Assembly (NCBI RefSeq): GCF_901709675.1
Contig: NC_051094.1
Coordinates: 3,189,001-3,253,000, forward strand
DNA length: 64,000 nucleotides
From: Syngnathus acus
Lineage: Eukaryota > Chordata > Actinopteri > Syngnathiformes > Syngnathidae
Direction of reading: 5' to 3'
This document shows positions 1 to 10,677 of the stretch, one piece after another; position 1 is the first letter of the stretch, and every line of letters starts with the position of its first letter. A model generated the notes under the pieces. It made no database searches, was not told the origin of the DNA, and worked only from the letters and a program-made list of their open reading frames with translations. Both the position numbers and the translations under genes were made by a program.

Positions 1-542
1 ATTCCTTCTTTTAGCAGCAAAAACAAGAATCCGTTTGCTGTTTCTCATCGTATATGGACTTCCTTGCCAGCTGTTAAAAACAACGTGGTCAGCCAAAGGA
101 TTGCGTTGATTGCTTCTTTTTTCATCTTTGAATGAAGTTGACGTCGCTCCTTAAATCACCCGCTTTGACTTTGCGTGCAAAGGAACATGCGCGGCAGACC
201 TGTGAACAACTTCAAAAAAAGATTGCTCCCCTAGGATGGACTGGAAATAATCAAAAAAAAACTTGACTCATGTACAGGAAATGTTTCTTAAGTGATATTT
301 TAATGATGTGATTGCTCATTTTTGATTTACAAAGTACAATATTTCCCGGTTAAAGAATACAAACACAAATTTTTTTTTAGGGGGTTGGGTTGGGGTGAGG
401 CGGGGTGTACCGGATTAATGTCGTTCCATTCATTTGAATAGGGAGAGATGATCTGAAATTTGAGTTTCGAGCATTACCGTGGAACGAATTCTACTCTTAT
501 CTCAAGGCACCACTGTAATCCGTCGTGCGTTTGTGCGTGCAG
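1..542 (+). other. arl15: arl15 last intron, 3' part
   Basis: Intronic sequence upstream of the last arl15 coding exon. It ends in a pyrimidine-rich tract and a tgcag acceptor whose AG is at 541-542. I see no other coding or RNA feature in it. The earlier arl15 exons must lie left of the window. Confidence 0.75.
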
Positions 543-695
543 GTCAAGAAGTACTTTGAGCTGGAGCCGCTAGCCCGGGGCAAGCGCTGGATCCTGGAGG
601 GCAGCAGCACGGACCACGTGGACGCCGTGAAGGAAAGCTTTGGCCAGTTCATCAGTCTCCTGGAGGACAAAGACACGCAAGGCGGCAGGATATGA
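543..695 (+). CDS. arl15: ADP-ribosylation factor-like 15, last coding exon (partial gene)
   Basis: The exon reads in frame from a tgcag acceptor to TGA at 693-695 and gives 50 residues. It begins VKKYFELEPLARGKRWIL and continues through DAVKESFGQFISLLEDKD to GGRI. This matches the C-terminal end of vertebrate ARL15 (KKYFELEPLARGKRWIL is essentially invariant), a small Arf-like GTPase associated with magnesium transport and insulin/adiponectin traits. The segment is the last strand and helix of the G-domain; the nucleotide-binding motifs are in exons outside the window. The last residues differ from mammals, as is usual for this tail. Next to ndufs4 this fits the conserved vertebrate order. 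Confidence 0.93.
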   Translation, partial: VKKYFELEPLARGKRWILEGSSTDHVDAVKESFGQFISLLEDKDTQGGRI

Positions 696-2830
696 CGCCG
701 TTAGTTAGCGCCGAGAGACACCAACGCCGAAATGGAAACGTTCGGCTGGTGCGCCGACGAATCCACGCCCGCCCCCCCTTCTCTTTCTTCAGGACTACCT
801 TCCAGGGGCCTTCAGAACCACTTCGAACCTCGTTGTTATGATGCTCCTCCTGCACCGCCGTGTGTCGAGGTGGGCTTTGTAATTACTCTCCGACGCGCAC
901 ACACACAAAGTGGGGCCCAGGTTGCCTGTAAGATAAGTTTACCTCTTCCGCTAATGACTTTTCAGGATGTCCGAGTGGGAACCGTTGATGTTGTTTCCAC
1001 TTGTTTGTGTGTCAACTGTGTCCATGTCAGCGTGTGACGCCATAACTAGCCTGAGCCTTGTAGCGCTAGCTAGCTCGCAGTTAGCATGCGACCGGCACAC
1101 CGTGTACATATTAGCGCTACTAATCACGTGCACTCGAGTGCTTTTAGCAATGTGCAGCATATGACGCTTGATGTCTGGAATCATTGTTTCTTAAAGACAG
1201 ATCACACCACCCAATTTGGGAGTCCTTCCCTCAAGCCAATGACCAGTACAAGTATTATGGGGCTCACCCACAAAAAATCCAATCTCCTAAAAACAACAGA
1301 TTACACAAAAGGGAGAAAAACAGAGTAGTTAGGAGAGATAAAAGGGTTATTTTTGGAAAAAAATAAATAAATGATGAGACTCATGCTGTATCAAGTTGGA
1401 ATGCAGGAATAAAAGTCCAAATAAACAGGACCACGCTAGTATTACCCAAGTAAACATAAAATCAAGTTCTCATTTTATGAGGAAAGTGTCCTTATTTTGT
1501 AGAGTACGTTGTAATATTGCAGGGGAAACGATAGAATATTAAAAGACTAAAATCATCGTTTCAGGAGAATAATTAGGATGGCGGGAAATGTTGCACTTTT
1601 ACAAGCATAAATTTGCAATATTACGAGGATAAAGTCATAATGAGGAAAAGTTTCTAATTCATTACTAGAAAAGTTAAGTCATCATTTTTTATCCTTATGT
1701 GTAATATTCCCACTTCATAAATGTAATTTCACTTTTTTCTTTTTGGCTAGAAAACAAGTTACTAGCTATTATGAGAGTTAAGTCGTTAAATTCTGATTTA
1801 AAAAAATAATAAAAAATTGACACTCACTCATAAAACAAAAGACTTAATTTACGTAATATTGCAAGCGTTTTTCCCCACCCAAAATATGACATATTTTATT
1901 TCCTTTCTAGTGTGCCTATCTATCCTACTTGTTATGGTAATTGTGCAGGCCGGATGTATTGGCAAATGCATTTGATGTTTTTCACATGAGTGTCACTTGT
2001 TGTTTTTGTGGTGGCGGCGGTGACGGGCGCAGGCTCACGCTGTCCGCGCGGACTCCGCTGCCTCGGCGGCCCAATATAAAGTCAATCAATCAGCCGCGGC
2101 AACAGCTGCCAGTGACAAGTCCCTGTCTGACACCCTAATGCCTTCCTTCCAACTGTCTGTGAAGACCCCCCTCTGGCCCAGACCGGCCTAGACCCCACCA
2201 ACACACACACACACACACATGCCCAAGTGTGCTCTTCACATCATGTGCCCGGCCGGCGGCATCCAGTCGACAAACACTACAACTTTCACGTTTGTCTTTT
2301 TTCATCTTCTTCCGTCTCGACTGGTTTTGTCTGTGTCTATTAAATTTGTAAAAATCTTAATGAGCGTCTCTGCTGTACCTTTGCTCTCCATGAAGCTTAA
2401 CTGCTGTTGGGCCGGATTCATTTTTGCTCTCCCTCCCTCCCGAGAAGTACCTCGCCGCCTTTTGTTTCCAAACAAGCAAAGTCCTCTGAACATTGCCCTC
2501 AATGAACCCCGTGAGTTTGTCACATGCAAATGTGTAATTACAAGACAAACACGAGCGAACGGGCGTGTTTTCTTAAACCCGGCGAAGAATGCCTACCCGC
2601 TATCTTCCCTGTCTTCTTCCATCAAATGTGTTTGTGTCTTTGTACTGATAACAGATGTTACCCTGACATCCATCAGGGCCTCGTACCCCTTGCTCTGCCT
2701 CCCGCTGTTGATGATGAACACCCCACATTCTCTGGTTATACCTCGCTTGTACCGCATAGGCAAAGGTATTGGGACTGTGGAGATAAAACATCAGAGGCTT
2801 CAATAAAACACACCCACCCGCCCAAGTCTT
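696..2830 (+). other. Probable arl15 3'UTR and downstream DNA
   Basis: No gene is supported here. An open frame at 2219-2806 (195 codons) resembles no family I know and is judged accidental. A canonical AATAAA near 2803 is the first convincing poly(A) signal after the arl15 stop, so the 3'UTR may reach about 2.82 kb. The stretch at about 1430-1860 is AT-rich, with degenerate copies of a motif like ATTACGAGgATAAAGTCAT, a low-complexity repeat common in fish. Confidence 0.4.
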
Positions 2831-2971
2831 TATAATCATAGAGAGTAAACAGAGGTTTTTTTTCTTCTTGTCTGTTGTCCTCTGTGTGATCTTTGCGCGA
2901 TCCCAACGCTCCGAGCTGTAAAAGTCATTAATGCCTGATTGACTCTTAATGAGTTGAACTTTGAACTACCG

Positions 2972-3054
2972 CCTTCCTTCCTTCCTTCCTTCCTTCCTTC
3001 CTTCCTTCCTTCCTTCCTTCCTTCCTTCCTTCCTTCCTTCCTTCCTTCCTTCCT
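2972..3054. repeat. (TTCC)n microsatellite
   Basis: About 20 nearly perfect tandem TTCC units just after the putative arl15 3' end. Confidence 0.97.
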
Positions 3055-6000
3055 ATCCGTCTTGAGTGGCTTTCCTTTACAGTACGCTCATGCATAAAAG
3101 CAGCAGCCTTGCACCTTATTTGGTCTGTCGACTTGCTTGACATTTTGAACCAACAGCCGCTACTTGCAAGTCAAAGGCGGAGATTAACCATTCATCGGCC
3201 TCGTATCCCTCAGCACTCATCACCGTACGCGGGACTTGTTACGTTTAAAAATGCAAACTCATTTATTTTACAACACATAACACTTCTGGGTCTTAAAGTC
3301 TGCGGGTACACGCATTTTTAATATTTACGATGAGAGTGGGGGGGAATCACTCTTGGCACACCGCAGGATAATCGCTCAGGATAATCTCTTGGCTAACGCT
3401 TCATGACTAAAATAGGTGTTTGAAATATGGAGTTGAGTTAGCTAGTTCCTTACGTTTGATTTTTTTTTGGATCACCGCCAAAATGTTAGCGCTCAACCAA
3501 ACAAAGTTTGACTGGCTGTGTCATTATTTTTCTCAGAACTCTCCCTCACGTTCTCATCCCCACATTCAAACTTCATCAGCACCTAGCGTGCGTTCATCCC
3601 AGGCCGCCTGAACGCCCCGTGGCGTTTTTCCCACCGTGCTTGTCACTCGCGTGTTTGTCCTGCTGTCTAAATGTGTGCGTGTGCTGTTTCTCTTCCTCTC
3701 CGCGTGGCTCGGGTGCTGATGGAGACCCGCATCCCAGGTGGGCCTAGCCTCCTTAACCCCCGCCACATCAAAACAAGAGCAGGCCTCTTGCTTTTCAGAC
3801 AAACATCACTCACTTTCTTTGTTGTCTGAGGAACGGGGGCACAGCGATTTGTCTCCCAAAGCAACCCCCTTTCCTGCTATCACCTTGCACCCATTCGTCG
3901 CTAAAAGCAAACGTCCGTCAAAGCCAGGGCGGCGCATTCCTCGGAGAGGTCAATGGACGGCGGCCACCGCTGTGAATGAGCTCAGGAAATGGACATTTTC
4001 ATCTTCAAAATGGACACCAGCACTCTCAAGCCTTGTGCGAGTGCTTTGGGGACACCTGTCAGCGGGCAGGCTAATAGTCTTTGCGCCGTTCATGTGTAGT
4101 TTGACAGTGAAGTAGCAATGAACAGCTTGAAGTTCATATTCGGAACCTTTTGCACCGTCAGGCACAGGGATGAGGCCCAATGGCTCCTGCAGACCCATGT
4201 GGACAGGTGATTTTGTGTCCAAGTGGAGGGGGAGGGAGGGCGGGGGCTTTTATGAGCGTGACCCTTACATGGCCGTCTCGACCAGTCTAGACTCCCGAGT
4301 CCCCGTCCTGTTGCTGCCTATCAGACTGTGACTTTTTACAAGTCCCAAAACAAAGGAGGAGTGGCAGCGTGTAGCGCCCTCATCAGCACATAAATTCACC
4401 ATTTACTTAACTGCAGACAATCTTGGGCATGGCTTGGGGGTCAGTATTGGAGGAATGGGTGTGTCGTCTTGAATGAATCTCTACTTCTGCTTTAAATTAG
4501 ATCAGGACAGATCAAGTCACATTTTTAACAAGTGCTGAGCCTCCTGTGATTTTCCATAACAAGCCGGCGATGAATAAGCGGCTGATATGGAGCCCAAAGT
4601 GTTTAAGCTTTGCTTATAAATGCAAAATGACTTTTGCCTGGTGCGCCGCGTGGCGGGCGGCCGGCCAAACGCCGTAGGTGGATTAGCTCATTCAATCCAA
4701 ACAGTTTACGGCTGACGACACTCTGTGGGCAGCTTGCACGTCTCCGCAATACAAACGAGGGGAAACAACAACAAAATTAAAAAAAAACACACACAAAAAA
4801 AACAGAGCGTCTTTGGCGGGGGACAATCGAATAAACACGGCTCGGCGCGCAGAGAAAGAACACCTGTGTTTTGTACACTGGGCCGGTGACCGAGCGGCAT
4901 GACTCACGACAGAAAGCTGCAAAGTCAGATGAACAACCGCCAAGGTGGCCGTGAGTCAGCTCGCTGACAGTCGGCCAATAAGCCGGGAGTCACGTCCAGA
5001 AATAGTGTTTAAGGTGGTTGGAGATTAGGGTGAAAGGTCACACGGGGTCATGGAAGACACCAATTTAGGTTGGCAAAGAAAAGAAAAGAAAAGAAAAGAA
5101 AGGAAAAAGGTCCTCATACGCAAAAAATTCAAGGTCAAGGTGTGTTAAAGCCATCGGACACGTGTTGCTCATGTGTGCGTGCGTGAGAATGCGTCTCCGG
5201 TGTTTTGATCACATGATCACGTGTTTATTGATGTGCTCGGGACGGAGCCTAAACATCGGCTAATGGGATTTAACGGCACAAAGCGCCCAGAAGAAAAGAA
5301 ACGGAGCCGCTTAACAACCACGTTGCTCATATTCGGATTAGCTCTTATTTAACTTCAAATGGTGAGTATATATTTTTTCTCGCCACATATTGAATTTTTT
5401 TCCTGAGCATTTTTTTTTTTATCTTTTCAGCGTTTCTTGACTTTATTCTCAATGAATTTCAATGGATGTCAGTTGCTATATGCACAACTTTTGGCATTTC
5501 ACTATACAAGTTCACCTGATCGGATCAGTGATTGGCTGATTGATTAAGATCAGAGCGAGATTTTCTCCACCCAAACCAAATTGCTGGTTTACGGCCGGCA
5601 GTGCCTCGCTAGCGGCCCGCCTCTCTGCCCCTCCCGCCGCGCCTGCTTCACATACACAAGATTAAGTAGCAAAAGTGACATCCAAGACCAATCGGGCCAC
5701 CCAAGAGAAGCGCAAGCGGCGGAAAGGCTGTCAGAGCCCCCTTTGGCCACATTCATCTTCAAGCCTCTCCTGCCCTGCCAACTCGCATCGCCTTCAAACG
5801 GCGGTGCAGTGAACTTTTCCCTCCCCTGCGCTCAGAGCTACGCCATCAATTCACTCTTTGGGGGACAATTTATCGTCGCCTGTCGCGGCCAGGACCGCTT
5901 CAAACACGTACGCTAAATGAATGACTTTTCCAGACTTGCGTGTCATTTGGCTGTGAAAAAAATGACATTTGGAAAGCTCAACAACTCATTTACAGTTGAG

Positions 6001-7560
6001 TGACACGCTTAGTGGCCCAACCCTCGTTATATTGCGGGTCGTCAGTTCGAGTTTTCGGGGGATCATATTGATGAATCGAAAAGTCAAAATTGTTGAACAC
6101 TTTTTTGTGTATCCCTAAAATACGGATATACTATACATTAAGACAACTCTTCAGTGCAGCATAAATATTTGTCGTTATTCGCAGAGGACAAAGATGTACA
6201 ACCGAGTACTGATAGTGTCTGTCTACATGTGTTGCTGCACTGCTTGTGTTCAATCCATCCCTTAAAGGGTTATTATATCCTGATATTATTTTGTGTTAGC
6301 ATTAAGCTAGCATACTGAAAGGGACAGTTAGGACCAAAGCGTCTATGCTAATTTATGTTAGCTCATTTTTGTTAAGCTAGCTGATTTTTAGTAGATGAAA
6401 TGAAACGCTTTGGTTGAACTTTCACAGTAAACTTCAAGTGAGTGAAGCAAGCCCACTTTACCATTTATATGGGGAACTGTGAATGAGAATGAGAACAGAT
6501 ACAGAGTAAACAATGTGCTCTAATAATACGAAACGTGTGTGGGAGGGGTAAAACCACAAAATATTTCACCGTATCCTCTGCTATGAATGGCTTCACTGTA
6601 TACACAGGGCATCTTTCATCTCTTTTGTTGGGAGGCCGGGGGGGTCATCCAGCTTGATATTGGTGCGAATGGAAAAGCGGCGCAGGCAAATAAATGGCGG
6701 AACATGAGTGTGTAATGCAGCAGATGCCTTGGAGTCCCAGGAGAGGGCCTTCCCCTAACCCCGAGCTCAGCGCGGGCCCAAAAAGAGGGGGCACGTCGCG
6801 CCATCTAAAACGAGTCCCCCCCCCACTCCCTTTTGAAGACGCTGGGAATCAAGCGGCATGCCTCAGATACTTTCTACTGGTTCCAATTTACTCCACTACA
6901 CACAGTTGTAAATCTGCTGATGCTTTAAAGGATCACGCCGCTGGTTTTCTCTTTTAGTTGCTTCCTCCAAAAGAGACAGGATCTATTTATCGCTATTCGC
7001 TAGCTATAGCCTGCTAGATCATCCAATTAGGCCTCCCTTTTTGAATAGGGAGCAAGTGTAAATAACTCAGCAAGCAGCCGTAGCAGCAGCTACTGAAGCA
7101 CATGAAGAGTCTCTCGGGTTTTCTCGTGTGTTTGCTGTGCAGTATTAAATATTATCATATGGTGACTCTTTTCCGCTACGCTACTTCTGACATGTGATTT
7201 ATCTCACTTACGGTAAAGGTCTTTAAACGCAGTAGAGGCCTTCGGACAGACCTCGCCAATAAAAGTCATCAGTCGAAGGTGTGTTTCAGTTTAAATATGA
7301 AGTACAACATGGCTGGCTTGTAGTGAGCGTGGTTGTTTTTATTTCCCAGCTGTTTCAGCCAATTACAACCATCGTCAATATGACAATAAAATCGTTTGGC
7401 AGCTAACGTGCTTGAGACGCCATACTAATGAGCAGGTGCTGCACACATACATCATTTGTAAAAACAAAATGCAATAATGGATGTTACCGCACATCTTTAA
7501 AAAAAAAAAAAAAAAAAGCTTTACTATATACATGGTCTTTTAAAAGAAAAAAAAAGCCTT
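3055..7560. other. arl15-ndufs4 intergenic DNA, no gene seen
   Basis: No exon or RNA gene is recognisable. There is an AAAAG-type microsatellite at about 5075-5100 and a poly(A) run at about 7499-7517. Stretches such as 4540-4640 have mixed, non-repetitive composition and could be conserved non-coding DNA, but that cannot be judged from one genome. Confidence 0.5.
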
Positions 7561-7582
7561 ACTATACATGTTTGTTTTATTT

Positions 7583-7709
7583 GAGGTCAAGGGTCAAAGA
7601 TGAAGGGATGAAGGGTCAGGAGCCACAGGTCAGGGTTCAAAGGTGTGGCTTCAAAGGCCAGGGGTTAAGGGTGAAGGTTCAGCGGTCAACGGTTAGGGGT
7701 CAAAGGTCA
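7583..7709 (+). promoter_or_regulatory. Cluster of nuclear-receptor half-sites (AGGTCA / GGGTCA)
   Basis: About ten degenerate GGTCA-type hexamers lie within 130 bp. Two are DR1 arrangements: AGGTCAaGGGTCA at 7583-7595 and GGGTCAaAGGTCA at about 7697-7709. DR1 is the binding arrangement of HNF4, RXR and PPAR family receptors. The array could equally be a degenerate minisatellite (GGGTCAAAGGT) without function. Confidence 0.35.
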
Positions 7710-8537
7710 TACGTGGTTATTTACAAAAAAAGGCTTACTTTTTTTGGGAAAGCCTTGCTATACAATTTGAGATTGGGGGGGATACAAGCCTGAATGGAAT
7801 GGGTGAAAACAATGAGAAATGAATGACAAATGAACTTTCCCAACACTGATTGGCTCCAATATTAAGGCTCAACCTGTGGTAAAAAAATTAATTAAAAAAA
7901 CGCCTAATACACAGCTATTCTCCAGAAGCTATCCACTTCTTTCCTTTTTAGTAGAAGCCTAAGTCCGTGTTCAACTTGTTTGTTTGTTTCTTTTTTACAT
8001 TGAACATTTGCCACCTCTGCCATCTTGAAGCCAGTTCTTTTCTTTCCTCATATTCCAATATTTTCTTGCGGTGTAATGAATCTGCTCGCTGTATGTACGT
8101 CCCGCCGCTCATAATGAGCAAGTGGTACAATCGATGCTCTCATTGCGCAAACATTCGTGCTCTTTTAACGCTTTCCACTTTTTACCGAGAGTGTTTTTTT
8201 GTTGGCTAGCGGCTACACATTGCTGTCATTCACGGCCCGCCGACCGCATCGGACCATTACACTCGTATCAGATGGGTGCCTTTGATGCGCCCGGCGACAG
8301 AGCGACGTAAATAGCGAGCAGAAGGCTGTGAAAGATTTGCAACGCAGTGCGTTAATTAACGAGGGGTTATACCAATTAGGCACCCACGGCTGCTATGTGA
8401 ATGTCAGCGCAGTCACGCAGAGTGGAACCGGGCGGCAGAGTAACACCACTGTTTACTGAGCACAAAGGCCGCAAAGAAGCTCCGGGAGGGAGGGAGTGTG
8501 AAGCCCCTCTTCCAAACCATTTCTGGCCGCTTCACAT

Positions 8538-10344
8538 GAGTGTTGGCTCGTGAGTAACCGATTCGTTCAAAAGAACGGATCTTTTCAGTGAACAAGAGTG
8601 AACGAATAACTTCTTAACGTGATTCGTTCTTTTTTCAGTTCATGACTTCAGCCAGTAGGTGTCGGTAATGCGCATTGAAGTTGGTGCCACCTCGCCGTAA
8701 AACAAAACGAAGAAGAAATGAATGGGTGTGGCACTTTTCACTTAAACCAGGGGTGTCGACCTCCAGTCCTCGAGGGGCCGCGTTCCAATATGTTTTCCAA
8801 GTTACCCTCGTTAAACACACCTGCGTGAAAAGTTTTAGCTCCTGCAGAACGTGAAATGACCAAAAACTTTTCACGCAGGTGCGCTTAACGAGGGTCACTT
8901 GGAAAACATGTTGGAATGCGGCCCCGAGGACTAGAGCTTGACACCTGTGACCTTTGACCATGATTTTTCCCTAATGAAGTGGCCTGTTATTAGGTACACT
9001 TGAAAATGGCGGTGTACCTAATGGAGTGTCCGTGTGATTCCCTCGTTAAGTGCACCTGCGTGAAAAGTTTTAGCTCATGCGGAACGTGAAAGTGACAAAA
9101 ACTTTTCACGCAGGTGCGCTTAACGAGGGTCACTTGGAAAACATGTTGGAACACGGCCCCGAGGACTAGAGCTTGACACCCGTGACCTTTGACCATGATA
9201 TTTCCCTAATAAAGTGGCCTGTTATTAGGTACATTTGGCGGTGTACCTAATGGAGTGTCCAAATGACATCACAGATCAAACAGCCAATCAGAAAGTGGGG
9301 GTGAGGGCGGGTGTGGCACTTTTCACTTAAACCAGGGGTGTCCACCTCCAGTCCTCGAGGGGCCACGTTCCAATATGTTTTCCAAGTTACCCTCGTTAAA
9401 CACACCTGCGTGAAAAGTTTTAGCTCCTGCAGAACGTGAATTGACCAAAAACTTTTCACGCAGGTGCGCTTAACGAGGGTCACTTGGAAAACATGTTGGA
9501 ATGCGGCCCTGAGGACTAGAGCTTGACACCTGTGACCTTTGACCATGATTTTTCCCTAATGAAGTGGCCTGTTATTAGGTACACTTGAAAATGGCGGTGT
9601 ACCTAATGGAGTGTCCGTGTGATTCCCTCGTTAAGTGCACCTGCGTGAAAAGTTTTAGCTCATGCGGAACGTGAAAGTGACCAAAAACTTTTCACGCAGG
9701 TGCGCTTAACGAGGGTCACTTGGAAAACATGTTGGAACACGGCCCCGAGGACTAGAGCTTGACACCCGTGACCTTTGACCATGATATTTCCCTAATAAAG
9801 TGGCCTGTTATTAGGTACACTTGAAAATGGCGGTGTACCTAATGGAGTGTCCGAGTGACGTCACAGATCAAACAGCCAATCAGAAAGTGGGGGTGAGGGC
9901 GGGTGTGGCACTTTTCACTTTCCGTGAAGCTTTGACCATGATTTTTGATTATTTGATTTATATATAAAAAGCTATGCTTCCTCCTACTCCTTTTCGAGCA
10001 TTCTTTATTTTTTTTATTTACTTATGTATTATTATTATTAATTAATTTATTTAATGTATTTACTTCTATTTGTTGGTTTTTTTTTTTTTTGTTTGTTTTG
10101 TATGGACTTATGTGGCACTTTAGAGTGTTATTTGTTTTTGGTTTTTTTGTTTTTCTTTTTTTGTTTTGGATGTTCGAAATAAAGATATCAATCAATCAAT
10201 ATATAAAAAAAAAGGATCAGTGTGTGTGTGGGGGGGTGACGATTCGTTGATCGATTCGTTTGAACGATTCGTTTGAACGAATCTTTTGAGTGAACTGATT
10301 GTAAAGATTCAGTTAACTTAGAAGAACTGGAATGCACATCACTA
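8538..10344. mobile_element. Non-autonomous hAT-like element, 1.8 kb, with 8-bp target duplication
   Basis: The element is bounded by an identical 8-bp direct repeat, CTTCACAT, at 8530-8537 and 10345-10352, the duplication size made by hAT transposases. The right end read inward is TAGTGATGTGCATTCC and the left end is GAGTGTTGGCTCG, a poorly matched pair sharing the AGTG core of hAT ends. Subterminal ATTCGTTCAAA-type motifs are repeated in inverted orientation near both ends (8561-8640 and 10239-10320). No transposase frame is present. The inside holds two tandem copies of a 0.59 kb hairpin unit and, near 10000-10200, an A/T-rich stretch ending AATAAAGATATCAATCAATC that looks like a LINE 3' tail. 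Confidence 0.65.
8724..9902. repeat. Two tandem copies of a 0.59-kb unit with two hairpins each
   Basis: GTGTGGCACTTTTCACTT recurs at 8725 and 9311, and its first part again at about 9902, giving a period of 586-591 bp. Each unit holds two long inverted repeats whose 3' arms contain CACGCAGGTGCGCTTAACG, near 8873, 9109, 9458 and 9694. The 5' arm carries the near-complement about 45 bases earlier. The longest hairpin spans about 8766-8932. Confidence 0.85.
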
Positions 10345-10585
10345 CTTCACATCACCGTGTCAAAGGCAGATGGAAAGAAAATGTCGCCCAGAACAAAACA
10401 CAGCAGGTTTAGCCAACACATATATTTATTCCAGCGTTTAAACAGGTTCTGATTGTATTAATATGTTCTCCTCACACTGCACACACTTCATGAATCAAGT
10501 GTGAAACATTAGGAAGTCGCTAATGAGGTGAATGTTTGAAAAATGAAAGCGAGAATGACGACACAGTTTTGGTTTAAATGTGTGA

Positions 10586-10591
10586 TTTATT
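10586..10591 (-). terminator. Poly(A) signal of ndufs4 (AATAAA)
   Basis: Read on the minus strand, AATAAA lies 87 bases after the ndufs4 stop codon, giving a short 3'UTR. Confidence 0.7.
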
Positions 10592-10677
10592 GACAGCAAT
10601 TATACAGGACCGCCGCTGAGGGGGGGGAGCGGGACAATGGGAGCGAAGCCACAGCAACCAACAGATGCCTCTCCAGT

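Noticed and set aside
2219-2806. 195-codon open frame on the plus strand
   Set aside because: No known family, no signal or domain pattern, biased low-complexity composition, and it overlaps the probable arl15 3'UTR.
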